Source of the DNA: TMP-7 sp038212445
GTDB taxonomy: Bacteria > Acidobacteriota > Terriglobia > Bryobacterales > Bryobacteraceae
DNA: 64,000 bases
Reading direction: 5' to 3'
Assembly: GCA_038212445.1 (NCBI GenBank)
Contig: JBBQUM010000007.1
Coordinates: forward strand, 124,001-188,000
Made by a program: the position numbers and the translations under genes. Every line of letters starts with the position of its first letter. Position 1 is the stretch's first letter. This document shows, piece after piece, positions 36,128 to 45,473 of this stretch. Under the pieces are notes generated by a model that ran no database searches, had not been told where the DNA came from, and saw nothing but the letters and a program-made list of their open reading frames with translations.

Positions 36128-37549
36128 ATGCGTTTTCTCGCGTTCGCACTAGCATTCTCTTTCCTCTCGCACGCTGCAGATTGGGGGCGGTTTCGGGGAC
36201 CAAACGGCACCGGCGTCTCGGCGGACTCGCCCCTGCCTGACCGGCTTGATCCCTCGACCAACGTTATCTGGAAGGTGAAAACCCCCAAAGGGCATTCGTC
36301 GCCCATCGTCGTGAATAACCGGATATACATCACGGCGTTCGACGGCGACGAGCGCATCGTCCTCTGCCTCGACGCGAAAAGCGGCGAGCAGGTCTGGCGC
36401 AGCGCCGTAAAGCGCCTGAGGTCCGAACAGCCCAATCCGCTCAACGGCCCCACCACACCCTCCGTGGCTACCGATGGCAACTCGGCGTTTGCCTTCTTTC
36501 CGGAATTTGGCCTGATCGCTTATGCGCTCGCCGACGGCAAAGAGCTATGGCGCGTTCCGCTGGGTCCGTTCGGCGGAATTCAGGGCATGGCGTCGTCGCC
36601 GATTTACACCGAAGGCAATGTCGTCCAGCTCATCGACACTCCCGAGCAGGCATACCTCGCCGCCTTCGATGCCAGAACCGGCAAGCAGATTTGGAAAACC
36701 GAGCGCCCGCTAGGCTGGCTCGGCTCGTACACTACGCCGTCACTCTATAAGCCCGCCAAAGGCCCCGAACAGATCATCGTGTCAGGAGCGGTGGAACTCA
36801 CCGGCTATCAGGCCAAAACCGGCGAACGTATGTGGTGGGCGCGCGGCGTGACGATGGGTCCGGCCGCGCTGCCCTTGGTCGACGGTGATTCCGTCTACAC
36901 GCTCGAGCCGGAAGCCGGCGACGCAGCGTCACCGTTTGCTCCAATGCTCGCGCAGCTCGACAAGAACAAAGACGGAAAGATCCAGATCGCCGAAGAGATC
37001 ACCGGTGACACGCCCAGCGCGAATATCTACCGCCGGTTGTTTTCATCCATCGACCGCCTTACCGGCAATGGCGACGGCGTGGTTACCGAGGAAGAATGGA
37101 ATCTCGCGTTCACTCCTAAACAAAAGACCGGTGGTTTGGTGCGCACCAAACTCGGCGGTAAGGGCGATGTCTCGAGTACAGCTATCGAATGGCGCTACGG
37201 CAAAGGCCTGCCGTACGTGCTGGCCCCGGTGATCTACAAGGGGGTGATGTACGTGGTCCGTAACGGCGGTATCCTCGCCACATTCGATCCGGTCGCTGGT
37301 AAATTGCTCGGCGAGTCGCGCCTGAAGGGTGCGCTCGGAGAATACTATTCGCAACCCGTGGCCGGTGACGGAAAAGTGTACTTCATCAGCAAAGAGGGCA
37401 AAACCAGCGTCATCAAGGCCGGCGAGAAATGGGAGTTGCTCTCCTCGGGCGATCTCGACGAACAGGTGGTCGCCACTCCCGCCATTGCGGATAAACGCAT
37501 CTTTGTCCGCACTCACAGCACCCTCTATTGTTTCGGCCGGCCCGCCTAA
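36128..37549 (+). CDS. Secreted PQQ-like beta-propeller with inserted EF-hand loops
   Basis: The 473-residue protein has a signal peptide (1-17) and PQQ-like propeller repeats (IVLCLDAKSGEQVWR, YLAAFDARTGKQIWK, VVQLIDTPEQAYLAAF). Within the propeller, residues 278-290 read DKNKDGKIQIAEE, a canonical EF-hand loop. Residues 309-324 form a second, longer loop with GNGDGVVTEEE. The propeller then resumes. Ca2+ binding is therefore likely. Such proteins are common exported proteins in Acidobacteriota and Planctomycetes; the substrate is unknown. Confidence 0.82.
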   Translation: MRFLAFALAFSFLSHAADWGRFRGPNGTGVSADSPLPDRLDPSTNVIWKVKTPKGHSSPIVVNNRIYITAFDGDERIVLCLDAKSGEQVWRSAVKRLRSEQPNPLNGPTTPSVATDGNSAFAFFPEFGLIAYALADGKELWRVPLGPFGGIQGMASSPIYTEGNVVQLIDTPEQAYLAAFDARTGKQIWKTERPLGWLGSYTTPSLYKPAKGPEQIIVSGAVELTGYQAKTGERMWWARGVTMGPAALPLVDGDSVYTLEPEAGDAASPFAPMLAQLDKNKDGKIQIAEEITGDTPSANIYRRLFSSIDRLTGNGDGVVTEEEWNLAFTPKQKTGGLVRTKLGGKGDVSSTAIEWRYGKGLPYVLAPVIYKGVMYVVRNGGILATFDPVAGKLLGESRLKGALGEYYSQPVAGDGKVYFISKEGKTSVIKAGEKWELLSSGDLDEQVVATPAIADKRIFVRTHSTLYCFGRPA

Positions 37550-37611
37550 GCCTTAGTAAGGCTTAACAATCCAGCCGGTAACCTTGGTAGTAATGAAACG
37601 TCTTAGCTGCT

Positions 37612-37986
37612 ATGAAGACTCTCACTAAACTGTTCGTGTGTGCGTCTTTGTTCGCCACGTTTGCTTTCGCCGATTCCATCGACGGTAAGTGGGTGTCCGA
37701 ACGAAAGATGCAGGATCGTACCATCACCCAGACCTTCGACCTCAAGGCTGACGGCGGCAAATTGACCGGCAAAATCCAGGTGGTTTTCGGCGAGATGGAG
37801 CCGCGCACGTCCGATATCCAGGACGGCAAAGTCGACGGCAAAAACTTCAGCTTCTCCGCCACCATGCAGGGCCCCAATGGCGAAGTGAAGACGATGTACA
37901 AGGGAACTGTCGAAGGCGATGCACTCAAGGGCACGTCAATGCGTGACGGCGGCCAGGAACGTCCCTTCGAAGCAAAGAAGAAGTAG
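37612..37986 (+). CDS. Small secreted beta-rich protein, function unknown
   Basis: The 124-residue protein has a clear signal peptide (1-20, ending FAFA) and a mature part of short beta-strands: SIDGKWVSERK, QTFDLKADGGKLTGKI, VKTMYKGTVEGDALKG. The GKW start and the repeated G-x-L-x-G pattern resemble lipocalin/fatty-acid-binding-like exported proteins common in Acidobacteriota. I do not recognise a named function. Its TAG stop directly abuts the stop of the convergent propeller gene with no intervening base. Confidence 0.65.
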   Translation: MKTLTKLFVCASLFATFAFADSIDGKWVSERKMQDRTITQTFDLKADGGKLTGKIQVVFGEMEPRTSDIQDGKVDGKNFSFSATMQGPNGEVKTMYKGTVEGDALKGTSMRDGGQERPFEAKKK

Positions 37987-38946
37987 TTACTGAACCCAAG
38001 CCATTCCGTCAGGGCCGTTTCCAGGCTGGATGCGGCCCTGAATTTCAAGCGTCTTAAGATCCACCACCGCAATAAAATTATCCCCGTTTACAGCAATTAG
38101 AGCTCGCGTTCCGTCCGGCGTCATTAGAATTCCCTCCGGCGCCTTTCCCATTTGAATCCGTTTTAACTCTCGTCCCGACCCGGTCTCGATTACCACCAGT
38201 TCACCCGCCTCCAGGTCCGTGATAAGGGCCCGCGCGCCGTCGGCCGTCACCTTGATGCGATTCGACCGCTTGGTCTTTACATCAAAAGTCTTCACTACCT
38301 TCTTAGATGCGAGGTCAATCACTGAAACGCCGCCATCGCGCGAGTGCGCCGTCCATAACTGCTTTCCATCTGGCGACAGATCCATGCCCTCAGGACCCTT
38401 GCCCACCGGCACCACGGTCTGTGTCCAATTCGTTCCAGCACGCTCGAGAATGCTGATGCTGTCAGACCCGATATTCGCGGTGTAAATGTGATTTCCGTCC
38501 CCGCTCACCATCACCATATGGGTGGAGTTCTGTCCCGTCCCCATCATCCAGTCGAGACGATTCGCCGCCGGATCGTAGCGGCCCACGAGCTTATTGGTTT
38601 CCGCCGTGAAGTACAATTCGCCGTCATGAAACGCCAGGCCATGAGGGCGTTGGAGGGGCAGCGTACTCACACGCCTCACCTCTTTTCGCGAAGCGACGTC
38701 GATCATGGAAATTGTATTGCCCGGCTTACCCTGCGTGCCGTAGTTGGACGCGAATGCTAGCTTGCCGTCCGTCGATACAACCAGCTCGTGCGGCCCTTCA
38801 CCCACCGGAACTCGCCCCAGAACATTGCCCGACGTTGGATCGACGAACACCAGCGCCGCGTCCTCTTTATTGAGAACCAGCAGTTCCGCGCCCCCGCACA
38901 CAAGCGCCGCGGCAGCTACGAAAAGCATCACTCGAAGACCGTTCAT
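37987..38946 (-). CDS. Secreted YncE-like beta-propeller (YVTN/cytochrome-cD1-type)
   Basis: The 319-residue protein has an N-terminal signal peptide (about 1-19) and about seven repeats of 40-45 residues of the type VFVDPTSGNVLGRVPVGEGPHELVVSTDGKLAF in general pattern. It also contains PEGMDLSPDGKQLW, PEGILMTPDGTRAL and a closing GNGPDGMAWVQ. This matches the YncE/YVTN propeller family. It is a periplasmic or exported binding protein of unknown ligand. It is convergent with the small secreted protein and transcribed away from the next gene. Confidence 0.8.
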   Translation of the reverse strand: MNGLRVMLFVAAAALVCGGAELLVLNKEDAALVFVDPTSGNVLGRVPVGEGPHELVVSTDGKLAFASNYGTQGKPGNTISMIDVASRKEVRRVSTLPLQRPHGLAFHDGELYFTAETNKLVGRYDPAANRLDWMMGTGQNSTHMVMVSGDGNHIYTANIGSDSISILERAGTNWTQTVVPVGKGPEGMDLSPDGKQLWTAHSRDGGVSVIDLASKKVVKTFDVKTKRSNRIKVTADGARALITDLEAGELVVIETGSGRELKRIQMGKAPEGILMTPDGTRALIAVNGDNFIAVVDLKTLEIQGRIQPGNGPDGMAWVQ

Positions 38947-38963
38947 CGTAGACTGATTACAGC

Positions 38964-39863
38964 ATGAACTCCGGAATTCTGTCCCGCCGTGCGGTGCTGG
39001 CCACGATGCTCGCCGGCGCGGTGAAGGCCATCCCGCTCTCAGAAATCCGGCTGGGCGTCCTCTCGGACGAGATCGACGAAGACCCGGCGGTTGTCGCAGC
39101 TTTTCTGAAGCGTTTTGGCGTCCGCTATGCCGAAGTCCGCAATCTCTGGGGGAAGTACAACACCGCCCAGCCGCTCGACAAGGTTAAAGAAGCGAAGGCG
39201 ATCTTCGACTCGAACGACATTCAGGTACAAAGCCTCGACACCGCCTTCTTCCGCGGCGCCGTTCCCGCCGGCAGCGAGGCGCTCGACAAAGAGTGGAAAC
39301 TCCTCGATGACGCCATGGACCGAGCCGGCATCTTCGGCGTCAAAACGCTCCGCACGTTCGCTTTTCTCCCCAAAGACGGCAACACCGCCGATACCTCGAT
39401 CTACCCGCATGCGCACGAGCTTCTAAAGGAAGCCGCCGGTCGCGCCGGCAAGCGCGGATTTAAGCTGGCCGTCGAAAATCTGAAAGGCAGCTACGTGCAA
39501 AACGGCGCCGATGCCGGCCGTATGCTAAAAGCAGTCAAAGCGTCGAACTTCGGCCTCACCTGGGATCCGAATAATGCCGCCAGCGTCGGCGAGCAGTCGT
39601 ACCCCGACGGCTACAAGCAACTCGACCCCGCCCGCATCTTCAACGTCCACATCCGCGACTTCAAAAAGCGGCCGGACGGCGGCGCTGATTGGGCGGCCGT
39701 CGGCACCGGCGACTTCGACAACCTCGGACAAATCCGAGCCCTCCGCAAAGACGGCTACAAGGGGCCGTTCACGCTCGAGACTCATTGGCGCGACCCCAAG
39801 GGCAAGGCGTACTCCACCGAAGTGTCGCTCACCGCACTGCTCAAGGTCATTGAGCGGGTTTGA
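38964..39863 (+). CDS. Sugar phosphate isomerase/epimerase-like TIM-barrel protein, Tat-exported
   Basis: The 299-residue protein starts with a twin-arginine-type signal (LSRRAVLATMLAGAV). The body matches the AP_endonuc_2/xylose-isomerase-like TIM barrel: YAEVRNLWGKYN, LAVENLKGSYVQ, FGLTWDPNNAA, FNVHIRDFKK and LETHWRDP, giving the usual Glu/Asp/His/Glu metal ligands. The substrate is unknown. The TGA overlaps an in-frame TTG of the next gene, which may be coupled. Confidence 0.8.
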   Translation: MNSGILSRRAVLATMLAGAVKAIPLSEIRLGVLSDEIDEDPAVVAAFLKRFGVRYAEVRNLWGKYNTAQPLDKVKEAKAIFDSNDIQVQSLDTAFFRGAVPAGSEALDKEWKLLDDAMDRAGIFGVKTLRTFAFLPKDGNTADTSIYPHAHELLKEAAGRAGKRGFKLAVENLKGSYVQNGADAGRMLKAVKASNFGLTWDPNNAASVGEQSYPDGYKQLDPARIFNVHIRDFKKRPDGGADWAAVGTGDFDNLGQIRALRKDGYKGPFTLETHWRDPKGKAYSTEVSLTALLKVIERV

Positions 39864-39868
39864 CCCCT

Positions 39869-42361
39869 ATGCAGTCCCGGCGCAAGCCCGAAGTCATGAG
39901 CCCGGCCGGGTACTGGCCGCAGCTCAACGCCGCCATTGAGGCCGGCGCCGACTCTGTCTACTTCGGTCTCCATCACTTCACCGCTCGCGCAAAGGTCGGC
40001 TTCGACATCGCCGAGTTACCCGGCGTGATGCGAACGCTGCACCAGCGCGGCGTCCGGGGCTTCGTCACCTTCAACACGCTGGTGTTCGAGCACGAACTGG
40101 CGGCCGCGGCAAAAACCATCGCCAGCATCGCCCAGGCCGGCGTGGACGCCATGATCGTCCAGGACTACGGCATCGTCCGCATGGCACGCGAAATTGTGCC
40201 CGACATGGAACTGCACGCCAGCACGCAGATGAGCATCACCAATGTCGAAGGCGTCCGGCTGGCGCAGAGTTTCGGCATTCAGCGCGTTACGCTGGCACGC
40301 GAGCTATCGCTCGACGAGATCCGCCGCATCATCGCCGGCACTGACTGCGAACTCGAAATGTTCGTCCACGGCGCGCTCTGCGTCGCCTACTCCGGACAGT
40401 GCTTTTCTTCCGAGGCCTGGGGCGGGCGCAGCGCCAATCGCGGCCAGTGTGCGCAGGCTTGCCGGCTTCCTTACGAGCTGATCGTCGACGGCGAACTGAA
40501 GCCCCTCGCCGACGCGCGCTACCTGCTGTCGCCCGGCGATTTATACGCGCTCAAACAAATTCCCGAAATCGTCGACATCGGAGTAGCCGCGCTTAAGATC
40601 GAGGGCCGCTACAAAGACGCCGACTACGTCGCGCTCGCCACCAGCGCCTATCGCAAGGCCGTGGACGACGCCTGGGCGGGGCGCACCGAGTCGCCGTCCC
40701 GCGCCTCCGAACTCCAGCTCGAACAGGTGTACTCGCGCGGTCTCGGGCCATTCTTCATCGAGGGTACAAATCACCAGAAAGTCGTGAGCGGGCGCGCGCC
40801 CCGGCACCGTGGCGTCCTCATGGGTCGAGTGACCGCGCTCAACGCTTCAGGCATCACCATCGATCCGGCAGACGCCCAGAGCGTTGCGCCGATGAAAGCT
40901 GGCGATGGGGTCGTCTTTGATGCCGCGGACTGGCGCAGCCCGCAAGAGCCTGAGGAAGGCGGACGCGTCTACTCAGTGTCGCCCCAGCTCGACGGGCGCA
41001 TCGAACTCCGCTTCGGCCGCGATGCCATCAACACTCGCCGTATTCGCCCCGGCGACCTGGTCTGGCGGTCACACGACCCCAACGTCGATCGCGCGGCGCG
41101 CCCATTTCTCGAGCCCGCAGCCCCGGTGGCAAAGCAACGCCTGGACGTGCGCGTCACCGCGAGAGCGGGTGAACGGCTTGTAATCGAGTGGCGTCTCGAA
41201 AAACATCCCTCTATTGCCGTTGTGGTGCACTCACCGGCTCCGCTGGACCGGGCTACCCTGCGCGGCATCACTGAGGAGTATTTGCGCGATCAGCTGGGAC
41301 GGATGGGCAATACGCCTTACCAACTCGCCCGCCTCGATGCCGACGTAGGCGGCGATCCCTTCGCTCCAGCGTCGTTACTCAACCAGCTCCGGCGTGAGGC
41401 AGTCACCAAGCTCCAGGAACTTCAAGGCTCCATACGTCCCGTGAAGCCATGTCCCCTCCCGAGCGATGCAGCCCCGGCTGACTCGGTCGCTGGAGATCCC
41501 GAACTCCACTTGCTGGTGAGATCCCCCGAGCAACTGGAAGCCGCCCTGTCGCTTGGTCCCTCCAGCATCACCCTCGACTACCTCGACCTCTATGGACTCC
41601 GGCCTTCAGTGGACCGCGCACGTGAGTCCGGAGTCACCGTTCGCGTCGCCAGCCCGCGCGTGCTGAAGCCCGGCGAGTCGCGTATCACCCAATTCCTGAG
41701 CAGCCTCAACTGCCCCATCCTGGTTCGCGGCGCAGGCATGATCGAGCCACTCCGCCAGGCGGGAGTGGACCTCATCGGCGACTTCTCCCTGAACACCGCC
41801 AACGCCGCCACGGCGCGCATTTATCTCGAACTCGGCATTCAGCGCCTCACGCCTACCCACGACCTCAACGCCGCACAGATCGCGTCGCTCGGCGGCGCCA
41901 TCGGCGCGCATCATCTCGAAGTGATCGCCTACCAGCACCTGCCGGTCTTTCATACCGAACACTGCGTCTTCTGCCGCTTCATGTCCACCGGGACAACGTA
42001 CAAGGATTGCGGCCGTCCATGCGAGGAACACCGCATCGCCCTCAAGGATCCGCAGGGACGCCAGCATCCTGTGATGGCTGACGTGGGATGCCGGAACACC
42101 GTCTTCGGTGCTGAAGCCCAGGAGGCCAGTGCTCACCTGGAGCTGTGGCGCAACACGCACATCCGTCATTTCAGGCTTGAGTTCGTTCACGAATCAGCCG
42201 ATCAGGTGCGTCGCGTAACTCGCACTTTCCAGTCAGCGCTCAAAGGAACCATCACTTTCGCGGAACTCGGCGCCGAGCTTCGCCGCATTGCGCCCCAAGG
42301 CACCACCGAGGGCAGCCTCTTCGTTCCCAAGGACTACCTCGTCCTGCCTGTGCTTCAATAA
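39869..42361 (+). CDS. U32-family peptidase/RNA hydroxylase-like protein with DUF3656
   Basis: The 830-residue protein has the U32 signature (EMFVHGALCVAYSGQC, SANRGQCAQACR), a DUF3656-like middle part and a C-terminal U32-like half with a second Cys-rich segment (HCVFCRFMSTG, DCGRPC). Members include enzymes that hydroxylate rRNA or tRNA using prephenate-dependent chemistry. The four clustered Cys suggest a metal or Fe-S site. ATG 39869 is preferred with GAGCGGG about ten bases upstream; a TTG at 39860 overlaps the preceding stop. Confidence 0.83.
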   Translation: MQSRRKPEVMSPAGYWPQLNAAIEAGADSVYFGLHHFTARAKVGFDIAELPGVMRTLHQRGVRGFVTFNTLVFEHELAAAAKTIASIAQAGVDAMIVQDYGIVRMAREIVPDMELHASTQMSITNVEGVRLAQSFGIQRVTLARELSLDEIRRIIAGTDCELEMFVHGALCVAYSGQCFSSEAWGGRSANRGQCAQACRLPYELIVDGELKPLADARYLLSPGDLYALKQIPEIVDIGVAALKIEGRYKDADYVALATSAYRKAVDDAWAGRTESPSRASELQLEQVYSRGLGPFFIEGTNHQKVVSGRAPRHRGVLMGRVTALNASGITIDPADAQSVAPMKAGDGVVFDAADWRSPQEPEEGGRVYSVSPQLDGRIELRFGRDAINTRRIRPGDLVWRSHDPNVDRAARPFLEPAAPVAKQRLDVRVTARAGERLVIEWRLEKHPSIAVVVHSPAPLDRATLRGITEEYLRDQLGRMGNTPYQLARLDADVGGDPFAPASLLNQLRREAVTKLQELQGSIRPVKPCPLPSDAAPADSVAGDPELHLLVRSPEQLEAALSLGPSSITLDYLDLYGLRPSVDRARESGVTVRVASPRVLKPGESRITQFLSSLNCPILVRGAGMIEPLRQAGVDLIGDFSLNTANAATARIYLELGIQRLTPTHDLNAAQIASLGGAIGAHHLEVIAYQHLPVFHTEHCVFCRFMSTGTTYKDCGRPCEEHRIALKDPQGRQHPVMADVGCRNTVFGAEAQEASAHLELWRNTHIRHFRLEFVHESADQVRRVTRTFQSALKGTITFAELGAELRRIAPQGTTEGSLFVPKDYLVLPVLQ

Positions 42362-42366
42362 CCTCG

Positions 42367-42780
42367 ATGGCGGATTTCAACAAGGTCGGGCTGTTCACGG
42401 TGCGCGACGGCAAGGTGCTGCTCTGCCGGAAAAAGCACACCACTTCGCTGCTCATCCTGCCCGGCGGCTGTAAACAGCCCGGCGAGACTTCCTACAACTG
42501 CCTGATGCGTGAGCTCCGCGAAGAACTGGGCGATGTCGCCGTCGAGTCGCTTGAGTACGTCAATCTATACGCCGACGTCGCCGCCGGCAGCAACGACCGT
42601 ATCGTCGAAATCGAGCTCTATCGCGGCGTCCTTACCGGCGAGCCCGCTCCCCATGCCGAAATCAAGCAGCTGATCTGGTTCGGCGCCGGCGACGATCCGT
42701 CATTGCTCGCGCAGAGCCTGCGCAATAAGGTCTTTCCCGACTTGGCGGCGCGCGATCTGCTTCCGTGGAACCTCGACTAG
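42367..42780 (+). CDS. Nudix hydrolase
   Basis: The 137-residue protein has a complete Nudix box, G-x5-E-x7-REL-x-EELG, spanning GCKQPGETSYN and LMRELREELGD. Such enzymes hydrolyse nucleoside diphosphates linked to other moieties, using the Glu residues for metal. The substrate is not predictable. It lies five bases after the U32 gene and shares a CTAG palindrome with the convergent DUF2891 gene, both stops being TAG. Confidence 0.87.
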   Translation: MADFNKVGLFTVRDGKVLLCRKKHTTSLLILPGGCKQPGETSYNCLMRELREELGDVAVESLEYVNLYADVAAGSNDRIVEIELYRGVLTGEPAPHAEIKQLIWFGAGDDPSLLAQSLRNKVFPDLAARDLLPWNLD

Positions 42781-43799
42781 CGCGTCAGCCAGTAGAGCGC
42801 GAAACTCCCCAGCCAGTGTCCGCCCTCGTAGTGTTCACCAGTGACAGCCTTCAGGCCGTCCCGTGCATGTTCGGTGGCCGTAGCGCGCAGTGACGCCACG
42901 CGGGGATCACCCGCCGGCAGCGCCACCCCGATGCGGTCCAGCATCCAGGCCCGGCTCAGGTTGAGGCCGTCCAAATGGGCAAGCTTGCCGTCAGTGGGGT
43001 CAGTCACCACTCCCGGTCGAAGCCATTTCGTGGAGCTGTCCTTCGGAATCACCGGTAGGAATAATCCGAGCCACCGGGCATACTCGTCGCGCGGCAGCAG
43101 CCTTCGCATGACATCTGCCTCTGCGATACAAGGCGACATGAAATCCTCACCTGAAGGCTCGTAGTTCAACGGACACGCTTTGTCGTTCAAGTAGAACTCG
43201 CGCCCTTTGCGCGCCAGCAGTTGTTCGAAAGCGCCGTTATGCGCCACCCGCGCGTAGTCAATCATCAGCCCTAGCCCGAACGCGGTATTGGAATGCTCGC
43301 CGCTCCTCACCGGGTGCGGTAGCTTCCCCAGCCACTCGGAGATTCGCTCCACCGCCGCGTCCTCCAGCGGCTTCAGGTTTGCCGACCACTGCCGCGCTTC
43401 CGCATCTTCCCATTGCCGCAGATCCGCCGTGAGTTGCAGCAGCCACGCCAATCCGTACGGACGCTCGAAACTCGTCCTGCCGGCGTCCTTCAGATACGCT
43501 GCCTCGGTCTGCAGATTCGACGCTGATAGACTGCGCGCAAGTGCCGCCTTCGCGCGCGCGGCCACCGGATCCCCAGGCAGAAGGCGTGCCACGCGAGCCA
43601 GCAGCCAGTGGCCGTGGACCGATGAGTGCCAGTCAAAGCATCCATAAAAGGCTGGCGTCAGCTGGCGCGGAGGCTTGGCGTCCGCGTCCGAATTCATCGC
43701 GTGGGCAATCTTGTTGGGATACTCGCGATGGACGCAATCCAGGGCGAGATTCGCAAAACGCTCCGCAGTCCTGCTGTCCAACGTTCCGGCGTTCATCAT
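42777..43799 (-). CDS. DUF2891 protein
   Basis: The roughly 340-residue protein matches DUF2891 by the segments LDCVHREYPNKI, PAFYGCFDWHSSVHGHW, FERPYGLAWLL, HSNTAFGLG and LNLSRAWML. It probably has an alpha/alpha toroid fold; the function is unknown. I choose ATG 43799 because GGGAG lies five bases upstream. A TTG start at 43835 would add 12 residues without a good ribosome site. The 3' end overlaps the Nudix gene by four bases (CTAG). Confidence 0.8.
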   Translation of the reverse strand: MMNAGTLDSRTAERFANLALDCVHREYPNKIAHAMNSDADAKPPRQLTPAFYGCFDWHSSVHGHWLLARVARLLPGDPVAARAKAALARSLSASNLQTEAAYLKDAGRTSFERPYGLAWLLQLTADLRQWEDAEARQWSANLKPLEDAAVERISEWLGKLPHPVRSGEHSNTAFGLGLMIDYARVAHNGAFEQLLARKGREFYLNDKACPLNYEPSGEDFMSPCIAEADVMRRLLPRDEYARWLGLFLPVIPKDSSTKWLRPGVVTDPTDGKLAHLDGLNLSRAWMLDRIGVALPAGDPRVASLRATATEHARDGLKAVTGEHYEGGHWLGSFALYWLTR

Positions 43800-43866
43800 C
43801 ACTGCTCCCAAAATGAATGCAAGTTGAGTCCGCAAGCTTCGATCTTATATGCTCAGGGGCAGCTTT

Positions 43867-45102
43867 ATGAAGAGACGTGCATTCTTCCGCAACCTCACGG
43901 CCGGCGCCGCGCTCGCAGCCGCCGCACCGCATAGCCACGCAGCAATGCCGAAAATGAAGATCACCCGCGTCCGTGTCTACGAACCGCCAGACCCGAATCC
44001 ACTTTTCAATCAAAGCGACATGGTAGTGACAGTGGAAACCGATGGCGGCATTACCGGCATCGGAGAAGGTGGATCACGCGACACCCTGACGCAATGTGCC
44101 GGACGCCTCATCGGCCGCGACCCGCAATATATCGAACGCCTCTGGCAGGATATGCACCGCGCTTTCTTCTATCCTCCGGGACGCGAAAAAACGCACGCTC
44201 TCGGCGCACTCGACCTCGCGCTCTGGGACATCCGGGGAAAGACGCTCAACCAGCCGGTCCACGCACTCCTCGGCGGCATGGTGCGCAATCACTGCGAGTG
44301 CTACAACACGGCGGGCAACATTCCCGGCCTGAAGGCGACTATGAGCGTCAAGGAAAAGGCCCGTGTGACCGTGGAGGCCGGCTATCGCGCCTTTCGAATG
44401 GGTGCCGCCGATGCTCCGGCCAACAATACTTACAACACCCACCAACGCCTCAACAAGCTTTACGACGAGTGTGTCGAGGCGAGAGAAGGAGTCGGCAAGG
44501 ACGGCGACTGGTGCGTCGATTTTCATCAGCGCTTTGACTTATCCGACGCAATCCGCGGCTGCGATCTCATCAAGGACCTCGCACCCTACTTTGTCGAGGA
44601 CCCGGTCCGCGACGAAGCCTTCCGCGAGGACATCCCCATTCTGCGCCGCACCGTGAAGGTCCCCATAGCCGCCGGTGAGGAGTGGGGCAACCGTTGGGAC
44701 TTCAACAAGCTGGTGGAAAATCACGACATCGACTACGTGCGCGCCACACTTCCCAACGTCGGTGGCATCACCGAAATGATGAAGATCGCCGCCATCTGCG
44801 AGACCCACTTCGTCGGCATCATCCCTCACTTCACCGGTCCCATCGCCACAGCCGCGTTAGTAAATGCGCTCGGCACGTTCTCCGGACCACTGTTGATGGA
44901 ATACAACTTCGAAGGAAAGACACTGCCGCACCTGCCGGTCTGCCTCGACTTCAAAAAAGGAAAGCTATACGCCAACGACCGCCCAGGCCTAGGCGTACAG
45001 CTTGATATCAAGCAACTCAAGCAGGTAGCCGAAATAACAGAGCCGGTCACCGCCCGCGCCCAAACCTATTTCCGCCCAGACGGCTCAATCACCAACTGGT
45101 AG
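43867..45102 (+). CDS. Enolase-superfamily enzyme (mandelate racemase/muconate lactonizing-like), Tat-exported
   Basis: The 411-residue protein starts MKRRAFFRNL with a Tat-type signal up to about residue 26. An AGGGGC ribosome site precedes ATG 43867; an upstream in-frame start at 43849 is less likely. The capping domain and the barrel follow the superfamily: metal ligands in WCVDFH, VEDPV and AAGEEWG, and His in IIPHFTG. The second-strand KxK of racemases is replaced by FRM, suggesting a dehydratase-like chemistry. Pieces of its 3' end are duplicated downstream. Confidence 0.82.
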   Translation: MKRRAFFRNLTAGAALAAAAPHSHAAMPKMKITRVRVYEPPDPNPLFNQSDMVVTVETDGGITGIGEGGSRDTLTQCAGRLIGRDPQYIERLWQDMHRAFFYPPGREKTHALGALDLALWDIRGKTLNQPVHALLGGMVRNHCECYNTAGNIPGLKATMSVKEKARVTVEAGYRAFRMGAADAPANNTYNTHQRLNKLYDECVEAREGVGKDGDWCVDFHQRFDLSDAIRGCDLIKDLAPYFVEDPVRDEAFREDIPILRRTVKVPIAAGEEWGNRWDFNKLVENHDIDYVRATLPNVGGITEMMKIAAICETHFVGIIPHFTGPIATAALVNALGTFSGPLLMEYNFEGKTLPHLPVCLDFKKGKLYANDRPGLGVQLDIKQLKQVAEITEPVTARAQTYFRPDGSITNW

Positions 45103-45473
45103 AAGCAGCAAGCAGAAGTAGCACGAGCCTCCCGGCTCGTGCACACGGAATACAAGGCGCAGGAAAACCGCAGCCGCATCCGCCGATGTTCCTAAACTCC
45201 AAAAAAGGAAAGCTGATATGAAGCAACTGAATCAGGTCGCCGAAATTGCGGACCCGGCCACCGCCCGCGCCCACCGGTAGCAGCGGACCGCGGAAGTAGC
45301 ACGAGCCTCCCGGCTCCTGCACACGGAATACAAGGCGCAGGGAAGCCGCAGCCGCACCCGCCAGTCTACCTCGACCTCAAAAAAGCTATGAAGCAACCCA
45401 AGCAGGTCCACGGAACCGGCAGTAGTAGTAGCACGAGCCTCCCGGCTCGTGCAAAGGGCCCGACGCCCCACCC
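45103..45473. repeat. Degenerate tandem duplications of the upstream gene's 3' end with palindromes
   Basis: Three copies of a palindrome with arms GCACGAGCC / GGCTCGTGC and loop TCCC occur at 45121-45142, 45299-45320 (one arm base changed) and 45431-45452. The first two are followed by CACACGGAATACAAGGCGCAG and Arg/Pro-type repeats. Between them lie pieces resembling the last codons of the enolase-type gene: AAAAAAGGAAAGCTGATATG and GAAGCAACTGAATCAGGT at about 45203-45235, and a shorter piece at about 45375-45410. The spacing is about 130-180 bases. No gene is present, and the palindromes may also terminate transcription. Confidence 0.75.

Noticed and set aside
37547..37567. Terminator after the PQQ propeller gene (TAAGCCT / AGGCTTA)
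   Set aside because: The stem is short and AT-rich and no T-run follows on either strand.
45121..45452. CRISPR-like array from the repeated palindromes
   Set aside because: Spacing is irregular, the spacers are pieces of the neighbouring gene, and no cas genes are near.
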